The notes under the pieces were generated by a model. That model was not told the DNA's origin. It was given only the letters and a program-made list of their open reading frames with translations, and made no database searches. Positions 22,670-34,017 of a stretch of DNA of 64,000 nt are shown here, piece after piece (position 1 is the first letter of the stretch; each line of letters opens with the position of its first letter). Source of the DNA: Ochotona curzoniae (taxonomy: Eukaryota > Chordata > Mammalia > Lagomorpha > Ochotonidae); the NCBI RefSeq assembly GCF_017591425.1, contig NW_024467121.1, positions 23,014,707-23,078,706 of the forward strand. Reading direction: 5' to 3'. The translations under genes were made by a program, and so were the position numbers.

Positions 22670-22760
22670 TCTCTCCTGCTCTTTCCCCTGTTGTGGGCAT
22701 CTGGGGTGTGAACAGTCAGAGGGAAGCTGTCCCTCTCTCTATCTTTCAAAAAAAAAAAAT
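22670..22760 (+). repeat. C-SINE 3' fragment
   Basis: 'tgttgtgggcatctggggtg', 'gaacagtcagagggaagctg' and an A-run are the last third of a C-SINE. The 5' part is absent. Confidence 0.6.
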
Positions 22761-22957
22761 GTCTAGCTATCCATGAAGATGTGGGCATGATTTGGTCTCC
22801 AAGACAAGTAGAAAAAGAAGGAACAACTTAAACTTACTCGTATTGTTCATGGAAAGGGAATTGCTAACATGTAATTGATAGCACATAAGTGTCAAAGTGG
22901 AGCCAACACCTTAAGACACCTCTATGGGCTGAGATGGCTACTAAGCTCATAGGAATC

Positions 22958-23115
22958 TGACTGTGCTGCTTGTCAGCTGAGTGACCTCGGGCACAGTGAC
23001 CTCTGGGTCTTAGTTTCTACCTTTGTAAATGGGCATAATAAGAGCTGCGTTAGCTACTACACAGGTTCTTGTGAGAAGTACTGTAATGCAGTTGGCAATG
23101 ATTCCTGTACCTACA
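22958..23115 (+). repeat. MIR
   Basis: 'agctgagtgacctcgggcac', 'ttagtttctacctttgtaaa', 'tgggcataataagagctgcg' and 'tgtgagaagtactgtaatgc' follow the MIR core and 3' part ('gctgtgtgaccttgggcaag', 'cagtttcctcatctgtaaaa'). Confidence 0.8.
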
Positions 23116-23289
23116 GAATGTGCCTTAGCTGTGAATGACCAGAGCTGTAAACATCGATTCTGGTTGTGAGTGCCAGTCCCTGGCAACCAGAGTCAGTTGA
23201 AACGGAGAGGGCTGGTGTGGGGTGGCTGTGGCTGAAGGAGGAAGGGACAGGGGCTTTGCGCAGAGAGACCATCGAGCTTCCAAGGCCTG

Positions 23290-23590
23290 ACTTGGAGTTT
23301 TATTCTTCTGTTGTGAAAATGTTCCAAACACCCAGAACCACTGGGAGAAAAGCATAATGGCTACTGACCAACCTATCTCATGGATATATCCATTGACATT
23401 TTGCCATGTCTGTTTTACTTATTAAAAAATGCTTGCAAATGTACTTTTAAATTGCAAATATCATTATTTCCTCCCTAAATGCTTCACCATACATTTCTAA
23501 AACATAAGGACAAGTTCTTCCAGAGCCATAATTTCATTATCCTACACAACAAGCCAATGATTCCCTAATCAAACAGCCAGCCATCTTAGA
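23290..23590 (-). repeat. ancient L1M 3' UTR, antisense
   Basis: 'ccattgacattttgccatgt', 'tttcctccctaaatgcttca', 'catttctaaaacataaggac' and 'gattccctaatc' reproduce the antisense order of an old L1M/L1ME 3' end ('gtatctctaaaagataagga', 'aattccttaata'). Confidence 0.65.
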
Positions 23591-24205
23591 ATACTTTGTT
23601 TGGTTACTTTGAAGACAAGAACCAAGTCCCCGCATGGCAGGGGTTCCAGGTGCTGGGACCCACAGAAATGTGTCCATGTACCACCTTGGCAAAGCTTGCT
23701 CCCCACAGACGGAGAGTAGCAGAGCCTGGTCTGAGAGCCTTTGCCAGAATGAGCTCATTACAATTTGCTTGTTTCCGAAGGAGGAAAGCATGTTTGTGAA
23801 GGCTGCTTGACAGACAAGGAGGATATTAATAAATGACATGCAAATTTCCTAATTTCACTGCTTATGTGATTGCTACTTCTGAAATACGAGCTCGTGATGA
23901 AGTTTCTTTCTTCTTTTCAAATGTCTTGGGCTCTGGGTGTTTGCTGGGCTGTCCAGCTTGGCTTGGCTGGTAGCTAGGGCGTAGGGTCATTCCAACCTGC
24001 AGGGGGGAAAAAAAGCACACAGTGAATGAAAACTGGCTCTAAATTTAAAAGTTGGGAGTTGAATTGAGCCTGTTTTGAGGATGGATAGACTGCTAAGGTT
24101 TGACTGAAAAGCTGCTTGAAGTTCTTTTTATAGCTCTGTTGCTCATACACGAGGAAGCGGTTTCATTGATGGGCTTTTTTACACTTACTATTTTTCAACT
24201 GTAAA
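23591..24205. other. single-copy DNA, nothing recognised
   Basis: No feature was recognised. Confidence 0.45.
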
Positions 24206-24229
24206 AAATTTACTTATTTATTTTATTTG

Positions 24230-24272
<43 letters not shown>

Positions 24273-24505
24273 CTCATCCTCCAATTTACTTCCTGAATGA
24301 CTGCAGTGGCTGGGGCTGGGCCACGCTGAAGCCTGAAGCTGGCACCTCAACCTATTTCTCCCATATGGGTAACCAGGGCCCGACTCTGAGCTGTTCCTTC
24401 TGCCTTCCAGGGTTCATCACCAGGACGTTGGGATCAGAGGCAGAGCCAGGCACTCTGACCGGGGAGGCACTTTAAGGACTAAGCCAAATGCCAGTACCCT
24501 ACACA
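24206..24505 (-). repeat. lagomorph C-SINE with (GA)n expansion
   Basis: 'acttatttattttatttgaa' is followed by a pure GA run at about 24235-24268, then 'cagtggctggggctgggcca', 'atttctcccatatgggtaac' and 'gacgttgggatcagaggcag'. The GA run sits where most copies have a short 'gagagag', so it is an in-element microsatellite expansion. Confidence 0.85.
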
Positions 24506-26136
24506 CAAGCTTTATTGGCCTTGTCATTTCTTATCTTCTTTCTCTAATTTTACCTGCTGATTTGTGGCATCTGCTCTCTATGACCCCAGCTTGGGAATAC
24601 TTGTTGCCCAGTCCAATAGTCCTCTTCCTTCTCCTAGGAACAAGTGTGAGAGCCCATCCTTAGCACTCCAGGAGACATGCAATTGTCCTGTGGTTGCAGT
24701 GTTAGCCTGCGATGGTGTGCTGTGAAAACACTGCAGCGTTTAGTGGTGGTTGTGGCCACACGTTTTCAACAGGAACCTGGAGCGAGTATGTGCTGTCACT
24801 TCTTGTTGCTGGCTCCCCTCTTCTCAAGGGCAAGGAGGAGCCCCTCTTACCAATATGTCAATCTTTCAAATGAGTGTTTTTGGAAAGAATTTTACATTTA
24901 TTCTAGAAAAAAATGGTTCTTTACCCAAGAATGAATGAGCTACCTTCCTATGTAATGAAAAGAAACAACTGTGAGTTGAGTGAGAATGTTCATGCAAGAT
25001 TATCATTTACACCTTGCTAGGTGCTCTTCACTGTCTGGCTTACTTAGTTTTAATAGGGGAAAAAAAGGCAAAAACCCTCAACTTCCATCTCCCTTTTAAA
25101 AAGTAGAGATGTTTTCTCTCACCTATGGGTTTTAGGTACTTACAGTGAAAACCTCAAGTATCCGAGTTTTAAGACAGACCACTGACTGATATGGAGAGGA
25201 GTATTATGGTAAGATCTGGAGGTCACTGGACACAAGTTGACTGTATGACGCAATTATTTAAAAAGCAGCCAAGCACTTGTGAATCCCACTATTGGGATCT
25301 GTACGCCATGCTGTGCAATCTTTCACATAATAGCAGCAACTATAAACAAGTCATGAGCTTTGAATTATTTGCAAAATAGTGTTTATAGATGCCCTTGTGA
25401 CTTAGAAATATGTAAATAATGAGGCTTATCTGTAGCCCAGTGGGCTAACTGGCCATGGGCAGAAAGCTTTCCAGATTGAATAGTTCTTTAATCAGCTCAG
25501 AAGAATATGAATTTTTAAAAAGACTGACAGTTGGGAAGAAGTGCTGAAGAAATAATCAATCATTGGAATCAGGGAGAAGGACAGTTTCAGTAGGGTAGGG
25601 AAGAAGAAGAAGAGTGAATGCAGAAGAGGAATCTCTTGCCCTGTTTAGCCATAAATGAAAGCTATGTATTCAAACACAAGCCTTGGGAATGAGGCGCCTT
25701 CTTGGCAGTGCATGCAAATGATTTCATTAGGCACTATTAGAATGGAATAAAAGGTTAGAATAGTAATATTCTGTTTCTCCTTTGAGGCTTTAAGCATCTA
25801 AGGCCTCGAGGTTCAGTGCCCTTGTTCAGGTCACTTGTTGTCATCGCCAGGTTGGTTGTGAACTCAGTGAAAAGTCTATCAGATTATGTTTGGTGGCCTG
25901 GATCCTAACCTTTACGCAGGTACCAAAATTCCTTGCCAAGGACAATCCTCTGTGGCAGATCACCTAATTGTTCACCCAATATCTTTGTCTTCCTCGGGCT
26001 TTTTGTACTTAGAGGGCTCCAATTCCTCATGGAATAGCAACAGAGCTGGCTGAATACTCCTTTTCCTGCCTTCACACATTTGGTGGAGTCTATTTAGTAC
26101 AATTCTGGTAATGAGAAGTCCTTGGAAAGCACATAC
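24506..26136. other. 1.6 kb of single-copy DNA, no gene seen
   Basis: No repeat or exon is recognised. The stretch at 25620-25760 has an octamer 'atgcaaat' and is low in obvious decay, but without an alignment its conservation cannot be judged. Confidence 0.45.
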
Positions 26137-26452
26137 TTTTTAATGTTCTATTTGAAAGGTAGTATTACAGAGAGAAGAAATGTGAAAGATTAAGAGGGAG
26201 AGAGAGATCTTTCATTCACTGGCTCACTCTACAATTGGATGTGATAGCCAAGGCTGGGCAAGATTGAAGCCAGGAACCAGGAGCTTCATCAGGGTCTCCC
26301 ACATGAGTGGCAGAGGCCCAAGCACATGAATTATCTTCAATTGCTTTCTCAGATGCATTATCAAGGAGCTGAATTGAAAGTGGAGCAGCTGTCATACAAA
26401 CTAGCCCTGTATAGGATGCTGGATTTACCTGCAGCACCATAAGGCCAACTCT
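26137..26452 (-). repeat. lagomorph C-SINE, antisense
   Basis: 'tctatttgaaaggtagtatt', 'gagagagatctttcattcac', 'cagggtctcccacatgagtg' and 'gaattgaaagtggagcagct' are all in antisense order. Confidence 0.85.
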
Positions 26453-26885
26453 GACAGCATGTGTTTCAAAGCAAAAAAGGCAAAGCTTTCCCGAGAGAAA
26501 CTTTTTATTTTCCATGCTTTGGAGCCTTCCCTTGGAATGTAGTTGTCACAAGATACAGATAACATCCAATAAATGTGCATGAAGGCCAACCCTGTTGAAA
26601 TGGAGTGAGGAGGAGAGAGATGGCAAGAACCTGGGAAGAGAGGAGCACCACTGAGTGCTGCATCTGCCTTGATTGCAACCTGTACCCTTCTTCTCACGGG
26701 AGAGAAATGAGGCCTCTTTGCTCCTAACCACTAGAACCAGGTTGTCTGTGATTTAGCTTATTCTTAGCTGACTCTCACCCAGAGAAATGCTCTTCTAGAA
26801 AACCTGAGCCAAGCTCAGTTGCTTATTAGATTCTTCTAGAAGACAGCACATTTTTAGCCTCAACTTTGAGTTTAAATGCAACTTT
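26453..26885. other. single-copy DNA, nothing recognised
   Basis: No feature was recognised. Confidence 0.4.
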
Positions 26886-26913
26886 GTTTCTTTTTCCTTG
26901 CTTTTCAAATCAG
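26886..26913 (+). other. strong orphan splice acceptor
   Basis: 'tttctttttccttgcttttc' followed by 'aaatcag' is a near-ideal polypyrimidine tract and AG at 26912-26913. The next 20 codons in one frame, or about 40 in another, are open before a stop, and an A-run near 27020 follows. No donor is evident, so it could be the start of a terminal exon of a non-coding RNA, or chance. Confidence 0.25.
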
Positions 26914-28640
26914 GTTGCTCCAGACACCAACCATACCGATAGAGCATGCAGGAGCAGCCATGCAGCGCCCCGATGATGTAGCGCTTCCTGCTATTATCAC
27001 CATCTTTCCATTAATGCAAAAAAAAAAAAAAGCAAGTTGACTATAATATTTGTCTCTTCTTTTTTTCCTTGCTGCCAAAGCCCTTGGTATTGACTGTCGA
27101 ACACTCCAACACTTCCTGAAAGGTCACATAACTTTAGTTTATACAGCATGATCCTGGCCATATGTCAGGAGGAAAAGTGTAAAGAGCAGAATCGTATGCT
27201 TCCATATATGTTTCATTTATTTATTTAAAAAATGTGCTTGTTTACTTAACAGATCAATTTCTGTGTGTTTTGATAGTCCCCATAGTAGCTTAACCAATTA
27301 CAAAGGCAGCTCACTTATTCTGAAGTGCCTAACATCTTAAGCTACGCTGCCATGGAATGAGTATTTGTGTCAAAGTCCACAGCAGCTTGTCCAAGTCCTT
27401 CCTCAGTAGAAATGGGCCAAGAACTGCTCTTTTCCAACATAAACAATCAAATCATCTTACAACTAGAAAGTAGACTTCATAAGTTTTCTTATCTATGTTA
27501 GCTATGAAATAACCCTGATGGGACGAATGTCACCTGAATAGAGTGTAACCAATTATTCCTGAAATCAGACATGGTGCTTTGCATCGACTGCACCTTGGAG
27601 GAGGCTAAGCTCCCTGTGCCAGCTTGTGCTGTGTTTTGGCTATTGTCAGTCTCTAGAAGGCTCACCTAGGTCATTGGGCTTTAAAAACTAGAGTCGCACA
27701 ACTGGTCAAACAGGCTTGGCAGGTCCTAAAAAGCCAAAAAACAGACCAAATGCCAAGAAGCATAAAATCTTAGTCCAAGAGACCAAAGGCATGAGTGGCA
27801 TATCTAGAACATCAAATTGGGGCTCAGAATGCAATCATGCAAGGGACAGTTGTATTCATTTTCATTTTTGTTTGTATGTTTGCTTTTTTTTCTCTTAGAG
27901 CCCACAGGTTGCCTCAGGAGCAATCCTGGTTGACAAATTTCAATGCTTTTGAAATAAATCAATTTCCAGTTTCCATGCCCAAGACATCCAGATTTAAGAG
28001 GCCTGCATTCCTGGTTGGGAAAGAACAGATTGGCAGAGAAATGCAAAGTTCAGAGAAGTCTCCATGTCATCTCAGTCTCTTCCTGGCTGCCAAAGAAGAC
28101 CCGGGTAGTCTACACTGAGGGTAGAAGGCAGGGACAGTGTTCCTGGAGCATAAATTTTGCTTGACAGGAAATTATCAAGAACACCTTTGTGTTTAAGCAA
28201 TATGGTCTGGTCCATGGTGCACAACATTTGCATAACTTAAGGATTCACACAAGCCTTCAATGAAATCTGCCTTTTTTAATGGGTCAAGGTTAGGTTGTCT
28301 CCTTCTGGGTGCCGTAGAGCACCCTGCAGAGCACTAGGGATGCTGAGCTCTGCACCTGTATTAGCAGCTCCTTGAGGACAGGCCCATGCAGTGATTATCA
28401 CCCTATCCTTCAGTCTTTCCTCAAACAAAAGAAAAGGACCAAAAAAAAAAAAAAATTTCACTGCAAACCATATCTTTGGGGAAAAAAAACCCACAGGCAA
28501 CATTTTCATGTTTGGATGCCTCTCTGCGCACATAAACAACATGCATTTCCTTTGTTCTTGAGCGGTAATGTTTGTGTGCTTCTGAAACACATATGAAACT
28601 TCAAATATTTTCAAATCAGCTTGCTTTATAAATCTTTCTT
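26914..28640. other. 1.7 kb of mostly single-copy DNA
   Basis: Apart from A-runs near 27020 and 28440, no repeat was recognised. A 107-codon plus-strand frame at 27795-28118 shows no known domain. Confidence 0.45.
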
Positions 28641-28972
28641 TTTTAAAAGATTTATTTTTTATTATTATTATTTTTTTATTGGAAAGGCGGATATACAGAG
28701 AGGAGAGATAGAGAGGAAGATCTTCCGTCCGATGATTTGCTCCCCAAGTGAGCGCAACGGCCGATGCCATGCCGATCCGAAGCCAGGAGCCTCTTCCAGG
28801 TCTCCCACGCGGGTGCAGGGTCCCAAAGCTTTGGGCCATCCTCGACTGCTTTCCCGGGCCACAGGCAGGGAGCTGGATGGGAAGCGGGGCTGCTGGGTTA
28901 GAACCGGTGTCCATATGGGATCCCGGGCTTGCAAGGTGAGGACCTTAACCACTGCACCACCACGCCGGGCCC
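28641..28972 (-). repeat. lagomorph C-SINE, very young, with TSD
   Basis: The copy keeps most CpGs of the young consensus: 'gatcttccgtccgatgattt', 'gtgagcgcaacggccgatgc', 'cacgcgggtgcagggtccca' and the head 'caccaccacgccgggccc'. The 11-bp 'tataaatcttt' flanks it at 28627-28637 and 28973-28983. It inserted in the A/T tail of the older SINE that follows. Confidence 0.97.
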
Positions 28973-28984
28973 TATAAATCTTTT

Positions 28985-29292
28985 TTTAAATAAGTGTTTA
29001 TTGGAGACAGAAAGACACAGGCAGAGACAAAGAGTTTTCAGTGATTCATGCCTCACGTAGCTGTAACAGCCAGTGCTGTCACTGGGCTAAGGGCCCAAGT
29101 CAAGCTCTAAGTTGGGAATGCCACCCAGGTCTCCCATGTGGGTGACAGGAATCCAATTACTTGAGTTATCCTGCTGCCTCCCAGGATCTGCATTAGCAGG
29201 AAAATGCAACCAGGAGCTCAAAGTGGGTATTGAACCCAGGCACTCCAAGCATTTAAACTGGTGTCTTAACTACAAAGCCAAACACCCAGACT
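28985..29292 (-). repeat. lagomorph C-SINE, old, antisense
   Basis: 'ggtctcccatgtgggtgaca', 'tgcattagcaggaaaatgca' and 'gtgtcttaactacaaagcca' mark an old subfamily copy. Its tail was the landing site of the young copy to its left. Confidence 0.85.
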
Positions 29293-29379
29293 ACTTTAGT
29301 TTAAATTTATGCAAATAAATGAAGATTTCCAGGCAGTCCTACATAGCATAGAAGGTCACATACCAATGTAAATGGATAA

Positions 29380-29450
29380 AACCTTTCATGTTTATTAAGA
29401 TGTAACAAATATGACTTGTAGGTGCTCAGTGTATGATTGCTGAATGTCTT
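29380..29450 (+). repeat. possible L2/MIR terminal fragment
   Basis: 'cttgtaggtgctcagtgtat' then 'gattgctgaatg' resembles the L2 3' terminus 'gtaggtgctcaataaatg..ttgaatg'. Very short, so the call is weak. Confidence 0.3.
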
Positions 29451-30154
29451 CCAGGCTAGAAGCTAAAATGCCAAGGTCCTCTAGATCAAAAGGAATCTAT
29501 GCAGCTAAGCAGGGCTTCCGTGGATCTACTTGAGTGTCATACCCACTGCATCTTGGTGGTTTTGCGGTCGCCAATGGTCTCCTGTGTCCCATGAGCCTCC
29601 ACTGGGAAGATGTGCCTCTGGTGTTGATCTTGGAGAGCTGAGCCCATCTGCTGATCTTGACGGTCCTTGATGTGACAAGGCCTGCTGGGGTGGACATGTG
29701 CCAAGAGTAGCCAACAGCAGGCGGCCCTGAGCAGGCGGATGCAGCAAGTCTAAGCGAGTGATGTGAGGCAGGCAGGCAGAAGAGGCCTCTGTGGAGGCCC
29801 TGAGAACAGCTGCTGCCCTATGGCTCATGAAGCTGTGCCAGGAAACCCAGCCTCAGTCACACCTACCCAGCTTAGGGTGTGGGCTGCTTTGTTCTGAGAG
29901 TGACTTTTACAAGGTGGTTCTATCGACAGTGGCAGGACTTCACATGAAGACAATAGCCCCACACCCTTCTCCTCTGTGGCCCCTGCTCTACTTCCTCCTG
30001 GGGTCTAGCCATGCCTGCATGCTTAGCCTGACTACTTTCTTTAGCTTTTTATTCCCTGCTTGCTCTCTCTTTGTGTCTTGGTTCCCTGCTAGTCTTTAAA
30101 CTCTTGAGCATCCAAGTTTTCTGCCTGTATGTGTTGGTGAGTGGACAACATGGT
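29451..30154. other. single-copy DNA, nothing recognised
   Basis: Open frames of about 100 codons exist on both strands at 29526-30099, without exon context. Confidence 0.45.
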
Positions 30155-30385
30155 ATCGGAAGCACTGGCTAAGAAGATAGGATTTAGATTCAGACTGAAA
30201 TAGCCTTCAATTCTACCGTCTAGGAAACAGTACCAACTTGTTTAGTTTTTTTGCATTCCTATTTCTTGAATAGTAAAATGGAGGCTGGGCGTGGGGAGAA
30301 TGCTAGCATCTAACAGCTCTTAGAATGAAATCAGTAAGATATATAAACATTTGTAAGGCACATGCTAGATATCTCACAGAGAAAA
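30155..30385 (+). repeat. MIR, near full length
   Basis: 'cactggctaagaagatagga', 'accaacttgtttagtttttt', 'gaatagtaaaatggaggctg' and 'gtaaggcacatgctag' follow the whole MIR order from the tRNA-related part to the 3' end. Confidence 0.65.
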
Positions 30386-30845
30386 GGGATTATTACTTTT
30401 ATTAGTAGCTTTATTAATTTTTATATTAATTTAGTGTTAAAATTAAAACACAATAGGAATAGTGGTTTTGGATCTATGTGAAGAAAAGAGCTCATTATTC
30501 TGTGGATCAGCCCAGGGTATACCTGGGACTCATTTTTACTGATAAGGTGGGTACAGAGAAAAGGTTGGGAAATGCCCAGCACTCTAGCCAGGAATGAGGC
30601 ACATGTCCCCATTACTCACAGGGACTTACCGCTTTGCCCAGAACTTCTTCTGTTGCCTTGCACTAAGTTCTGCTTTCTATCATAGGTTGAATCCTGTTTA
30701 TGACATATTTGGGGGAAAGACATCAGATTCCTACAAGGTAAATAGAACTGCTGTCACGCAAAGGTGGAAACCCACAAGAGCATTCACATTCCTCCTGGAT
30801 GGTGTCCATGTGTATTTCCCCTCCTCTCTCAAAATCAAGTCTCTT
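30386..30845. other. single-copy DNA, nothing recognised
   Basis: AT-rich start, otherwise unassigned. Confidence 0.4.
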
Positions 30846-31430
30846 GGGGCAGGCCTTTGGCCCAGTAGTTAAGATGCCAGCGTCCCACATTGCAGTACCT
30901 GGGTTTGATATTTCAAAAAGATTTACTGATTCTTCTTGGAAAGGCAGATTTACACACAGAAGGAGAGACAGAGAAAAAGATCTTCCATTTGCTGGTTCAC
31001 TTCCCAAATGACTGCAATGGTCAGAGCTAAGCCCATCCAAAGTCAGGAGCCAGGAGCTCTTCCGGGTCTCCCACACAGGGACTACTGACCCATCCTCTAC
31101 AGCTTTCCCAGGACACAAGCAGGGAGTCAGAAGGCAAGTGGAGCAGCTAGGACATGAAGCAGCACCCACTGGAGATGCTGGTACTTGTAGGCAGAGGATT
31201 AGCCAGTTGAATCTTCATCCCAGTCTGATATTCTACTCTTCCTCTTGACTCCAGCTTCACACTAGTCCAGATTCTGGGAATCAGTAATGATAACTCAAAT
31301 GGTTGGCTTCTTGCCATCTGTACAGGAGACCTGACTTATTTGCCTGGCTTCCAGCTTTAGCACTAGCCTTGCCCCAGCTGTTGCAGATGTCTGCATGGAT
31401 GTTGAACCAGTAGATGGGAGCTCTCTGTAT
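30846..31430 (+). repeat. old C-SINE split by a nested SINE
   Basis: The head ('ggggcaggcctttggcccag' to 'gcagtacctgggtttgatat') stops at 30912. The rest of the same old-type element ('ctactcttcctcttgactcc', 'gattctgggaatcagtaatg', 'ttgaaccagtagatgggag') resumes at 31226. The interruption is an antisense SINE. Confidence 0.85.
30913..31225 (-). repeat. nested C-SINE, antisense
   Basis: 'atttactgattcttcttgga', 'aggcagatttacacacagaa', 'ttccgggtctcccacacagg' and 'gcagaggattagccagttga' identify the inserted copy. 'tgatatt' occurs at 30906-30912 and 31226-31232, consistent with its target-site duplication. Confidence 0.85.
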
Positions 31431-31432
31431 CA

Positions 31433-31794
31433 TGATTCTGGGAATCATGCATGCCAGCATGTAGGAGAAATTGCTTTTGCAAATGTGCTTTACCAGGAGA
31501 AGCTTCAGATGTCCTATGGTCCGCACTGACTCACTCCACGGACAATGAATCCCTGAATGAGTAGCTGGCCACCTGCCTCTACCATGACCTGGCTCCCTGA
31601 GAGCATTTTGGGTAATGGGCTTAATATGTGGCTATTGAAGTAGTGACTCTCCCACAGAAGGCCTTCCTGCCCCTGCCTCATACACATTAAAACGCAAAGG
31701 GGAAGGCATGGCTTGGTTAAAAACAGATATTTCATGTTAGTTTTCTTTGCAGGAGGGTTGAGAAAGAGAATTTGCTGGAATCAGGGGAGATAAA
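31433..31794. other. single-copy DNA, nothing recognised
   Basis: No feature was recognised. Confidence 0.4.
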
Positions 31795-32090
31795 TTTAAA
31801 AAGATCTATTTATGTATTTGTTTGTGATGGAGGAAGGATGGAAGGAAGGAAGGAGAGACCCTAACCCTGAATCTGCTGGTTCACTTCCAGGACAGGGCCA
31901 AGCTGAAGCCAGGGGCCGTAACTCCTTCCAGTTCTCCCATGTACGCGGCGGCAGCCCTAGCCGTTGGGTAGTCTTCTGTTTCCCTCCCAGACATTTTAGC
32001 AGTGATCTAGGGCAGAGGTAGAGCAACTGAATCTCAAGGCAGTCTCTAATGAGGGATGCGGGTGTCACAGGTGGTGGCTTCACCTGTTAC
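31795..32090 (-). repeat. lagomorph C-SINE, antisense
   Basis: 'aaaaagatctatttatgtat', 'gaatctgctggttcacttcc', 'gttctcccatgtacgcggcg' and 'ttagcagtgatctagggcag' follow antisense C-SINE order. Confidence 0.75.
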
Positions 32091-32599
32091 GGCTCCACAC
32101 TGGTCCCATGGTGTGTCCTGTATGTTAGAAATGTTCAGCACTCTCACTTTTTAATGACCAATTTTCACAAAGGTAAAAACTCATATAGTTGCTTCTCCTT
32201 CTTAGAAGAAAAGGAAAAGTCAATTAATACAGAAAGAAAAAGGAAAAAAAAATGATGATTCAAGGGCAGAACTCTTGTGAATATTTGGGTGAATACCTCA
32301 TGGGACACTTCTCACGCATCTTAGATGTGTGGATTCCCTTGCATCTAAGTAGGGCTCTACCATGCACTTGTCCTACCAGCTGAACCTGTCATCACCTATG
32401 GCATCGTCACATAGAGAAGTCCCAAACCACGGTGGGTCAGTAGTCCCTGATCTGCTGCACAGCCAGAAAGCACTGTCTTGAAGCTCCCAGATCTTGACAT
32501 CAAGCAAACAGGCTCTCTTCACCTTACCCACCCCCAACCCCTTCCATAAAAGGAAAACTGCTTGCTTATTTTTTTTGCTTTTCTTTCTTTTTCTTTTTA
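32091..32599. other. single-copy DNA, nothing recognised
   Basis: No feature was recognised; it ends in a T-rich stretch that leads into the next SINE tail. Confidence 0.4.
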
Positions 32600-32949
32600 A
32601 GTATTTATTTATTTATTTAGCATTAAAAAAAAAAGATTTATTTATTTTTATTGGAAAGGCAGATTTACAGAGAGAAGGAGAGACAGAATGATCTGTCTCT
32701 GCTGATTCACTCCCCAAATGGCTGCAACGGCCAGAGTAGAACCAATTCGAAGTCAGGATCCAGGAGCTTCTTCTGGGTCTCCCACGCAGGTGCAGGGGCC
32801 AAAGCCTTTGAGCCATTTTCTACTGCTTTCTCAGGCCACAAACAGGGAGCTGGATGGGAAGTGGAGCATCCGAGATGTGAACCGGTTCCATATGGAATCC
32901 TGGCACATGCAGGTGAGGACTTCAGCCACTGGGCTATTTAGCCTGGCCC
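32600..32949 (-). repeat. lagomorph C-SINE, young type, antisense
   Basis: Tail with 'tatttatttatttattta', 'ggaaaggcagatttacagag', 'gtctcccacgcaggtgcagg', 'aacagggagctggatgggaa' and the head 'gggctatttagcctggccct'. Confidence 0.95.
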
Positions 32950-33439
32950 TTCTTTTAGTTTTTCTTGAAAATTTCAGCAATTTATTTATATTGTTCTATG
33001 CATCCATTCCTGGTGCCTTTCTGGAGTCCTTCTGATGACAGTAATCAGGGACAATTATTCATTCCGTACAGGACACAGTCATCAGGGACATGGGTAGGAC
33101 AGCGATCACCATCCTTGGTGTGAATACCTGGAATGGTCAACCTCCCCTTCCACGTCTTCGCTCCCCAGACTCTGGCTTGCAGGCTTGGGCCTACTCAGAC
33201 TGGCCTGGCGTCCCTCAGGAGACTGAGCAGGCTGCAGCAGAGAGAAGGCCATGTGTTATTGTGGTGACCTTAAATCTCTCCTTTCCTTTGTGCTAGGGCA
33301 AAGGCTTGAAATAATAAACTTCCTTGTTATGCGTGTGTGCTTGTTGTTTTCTTCAGTTTCCTCTCATTTTGTCCCATAGTTGAACTTGCAAGGGTGGCTT
33401 CTCTCTGCTAAACCCTGCTGCTGGGTCAAAGCATGCTTC
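32950..33439. other. single-copy DNA with a possible poly(A) signal
   Basis: AATAAA at 33314-33319 follows a T-rich patch, but no upstream exon is evident. Nothing else was recognised. Confidence 0.35.
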
Positions 33440-33545
33440 ACTATTATTAACCTGTTGGACAGCTGAGGACGCTGAAGCTACGTGACCTGCCCAGGATCAT
33501 GTGGCAGCACCCGGCAGAGAGTCCTGGGACTTGCACTTCTGATGG
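33440..33545 (-). repeat. MIR, antisense
   Basis: 'gacagctgaggacgctgaag', 'gtgacctgcccaggatcatg' and 'ggcagagagtcctgggactt' match antisense MIR ('cagatgaggaaactgaggc', 'taacttgcccaaggtcacac'). Confidence 0.7.
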
Positions 33546-34017
33546 CGGCGGTGGCAGCAGGCCCTGCCAGCCACAAGGGAGCCAGCTCGGGTTACAGGGA
33601 GGGCAACATCTCGGACTGGGGGCTGCTCTTTTTTACCCTGTTCCCTGTCAAAGCAGCCATCCCGGAAAGGCAGCTTGAAGCCTGGGCAGTTGTGTTCCAG
33701 AGGGTCTCGGGCAGCAGCGTCAAGAGACTGGCAATGACATTTTCATTAAGTCTGACACCATCATGGGCGGATTAGGAGGTCCCAGCGGGTAACAGAATAG
33801 TTCACTGTGGCCCTCCACCGACAACACTGTGTACCCGAGGGTACCAGCTGTTCAGCTGAAGGGTTAGGGAAAGCGGGGGTGGAGCAGGCAGGAAGGAAAC
33901 TAACCCCACTAAGTTCACTTTGAGCCGGGTGTTGGGCCCTCCCAGAGACGGTTTTATTTATTCATCCTATTGATCCCACATGCAATCAACAACTTTCACT
34001 TCTCTCCTTTGTCCTCC
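33546..34017. other. single-copy DNA, nothing recognised
   Basis: Moderately GC-rich; no exon or repeat was recognised. Confidence 0.4.

Noticed and set aside
28276..28914. 212-codon minus-strand open frame
   Set aside because: More than a third of it is the young SINE at 28641-28972 read in its sense direction; many SINE copies in the window give the same peptide-like strings.
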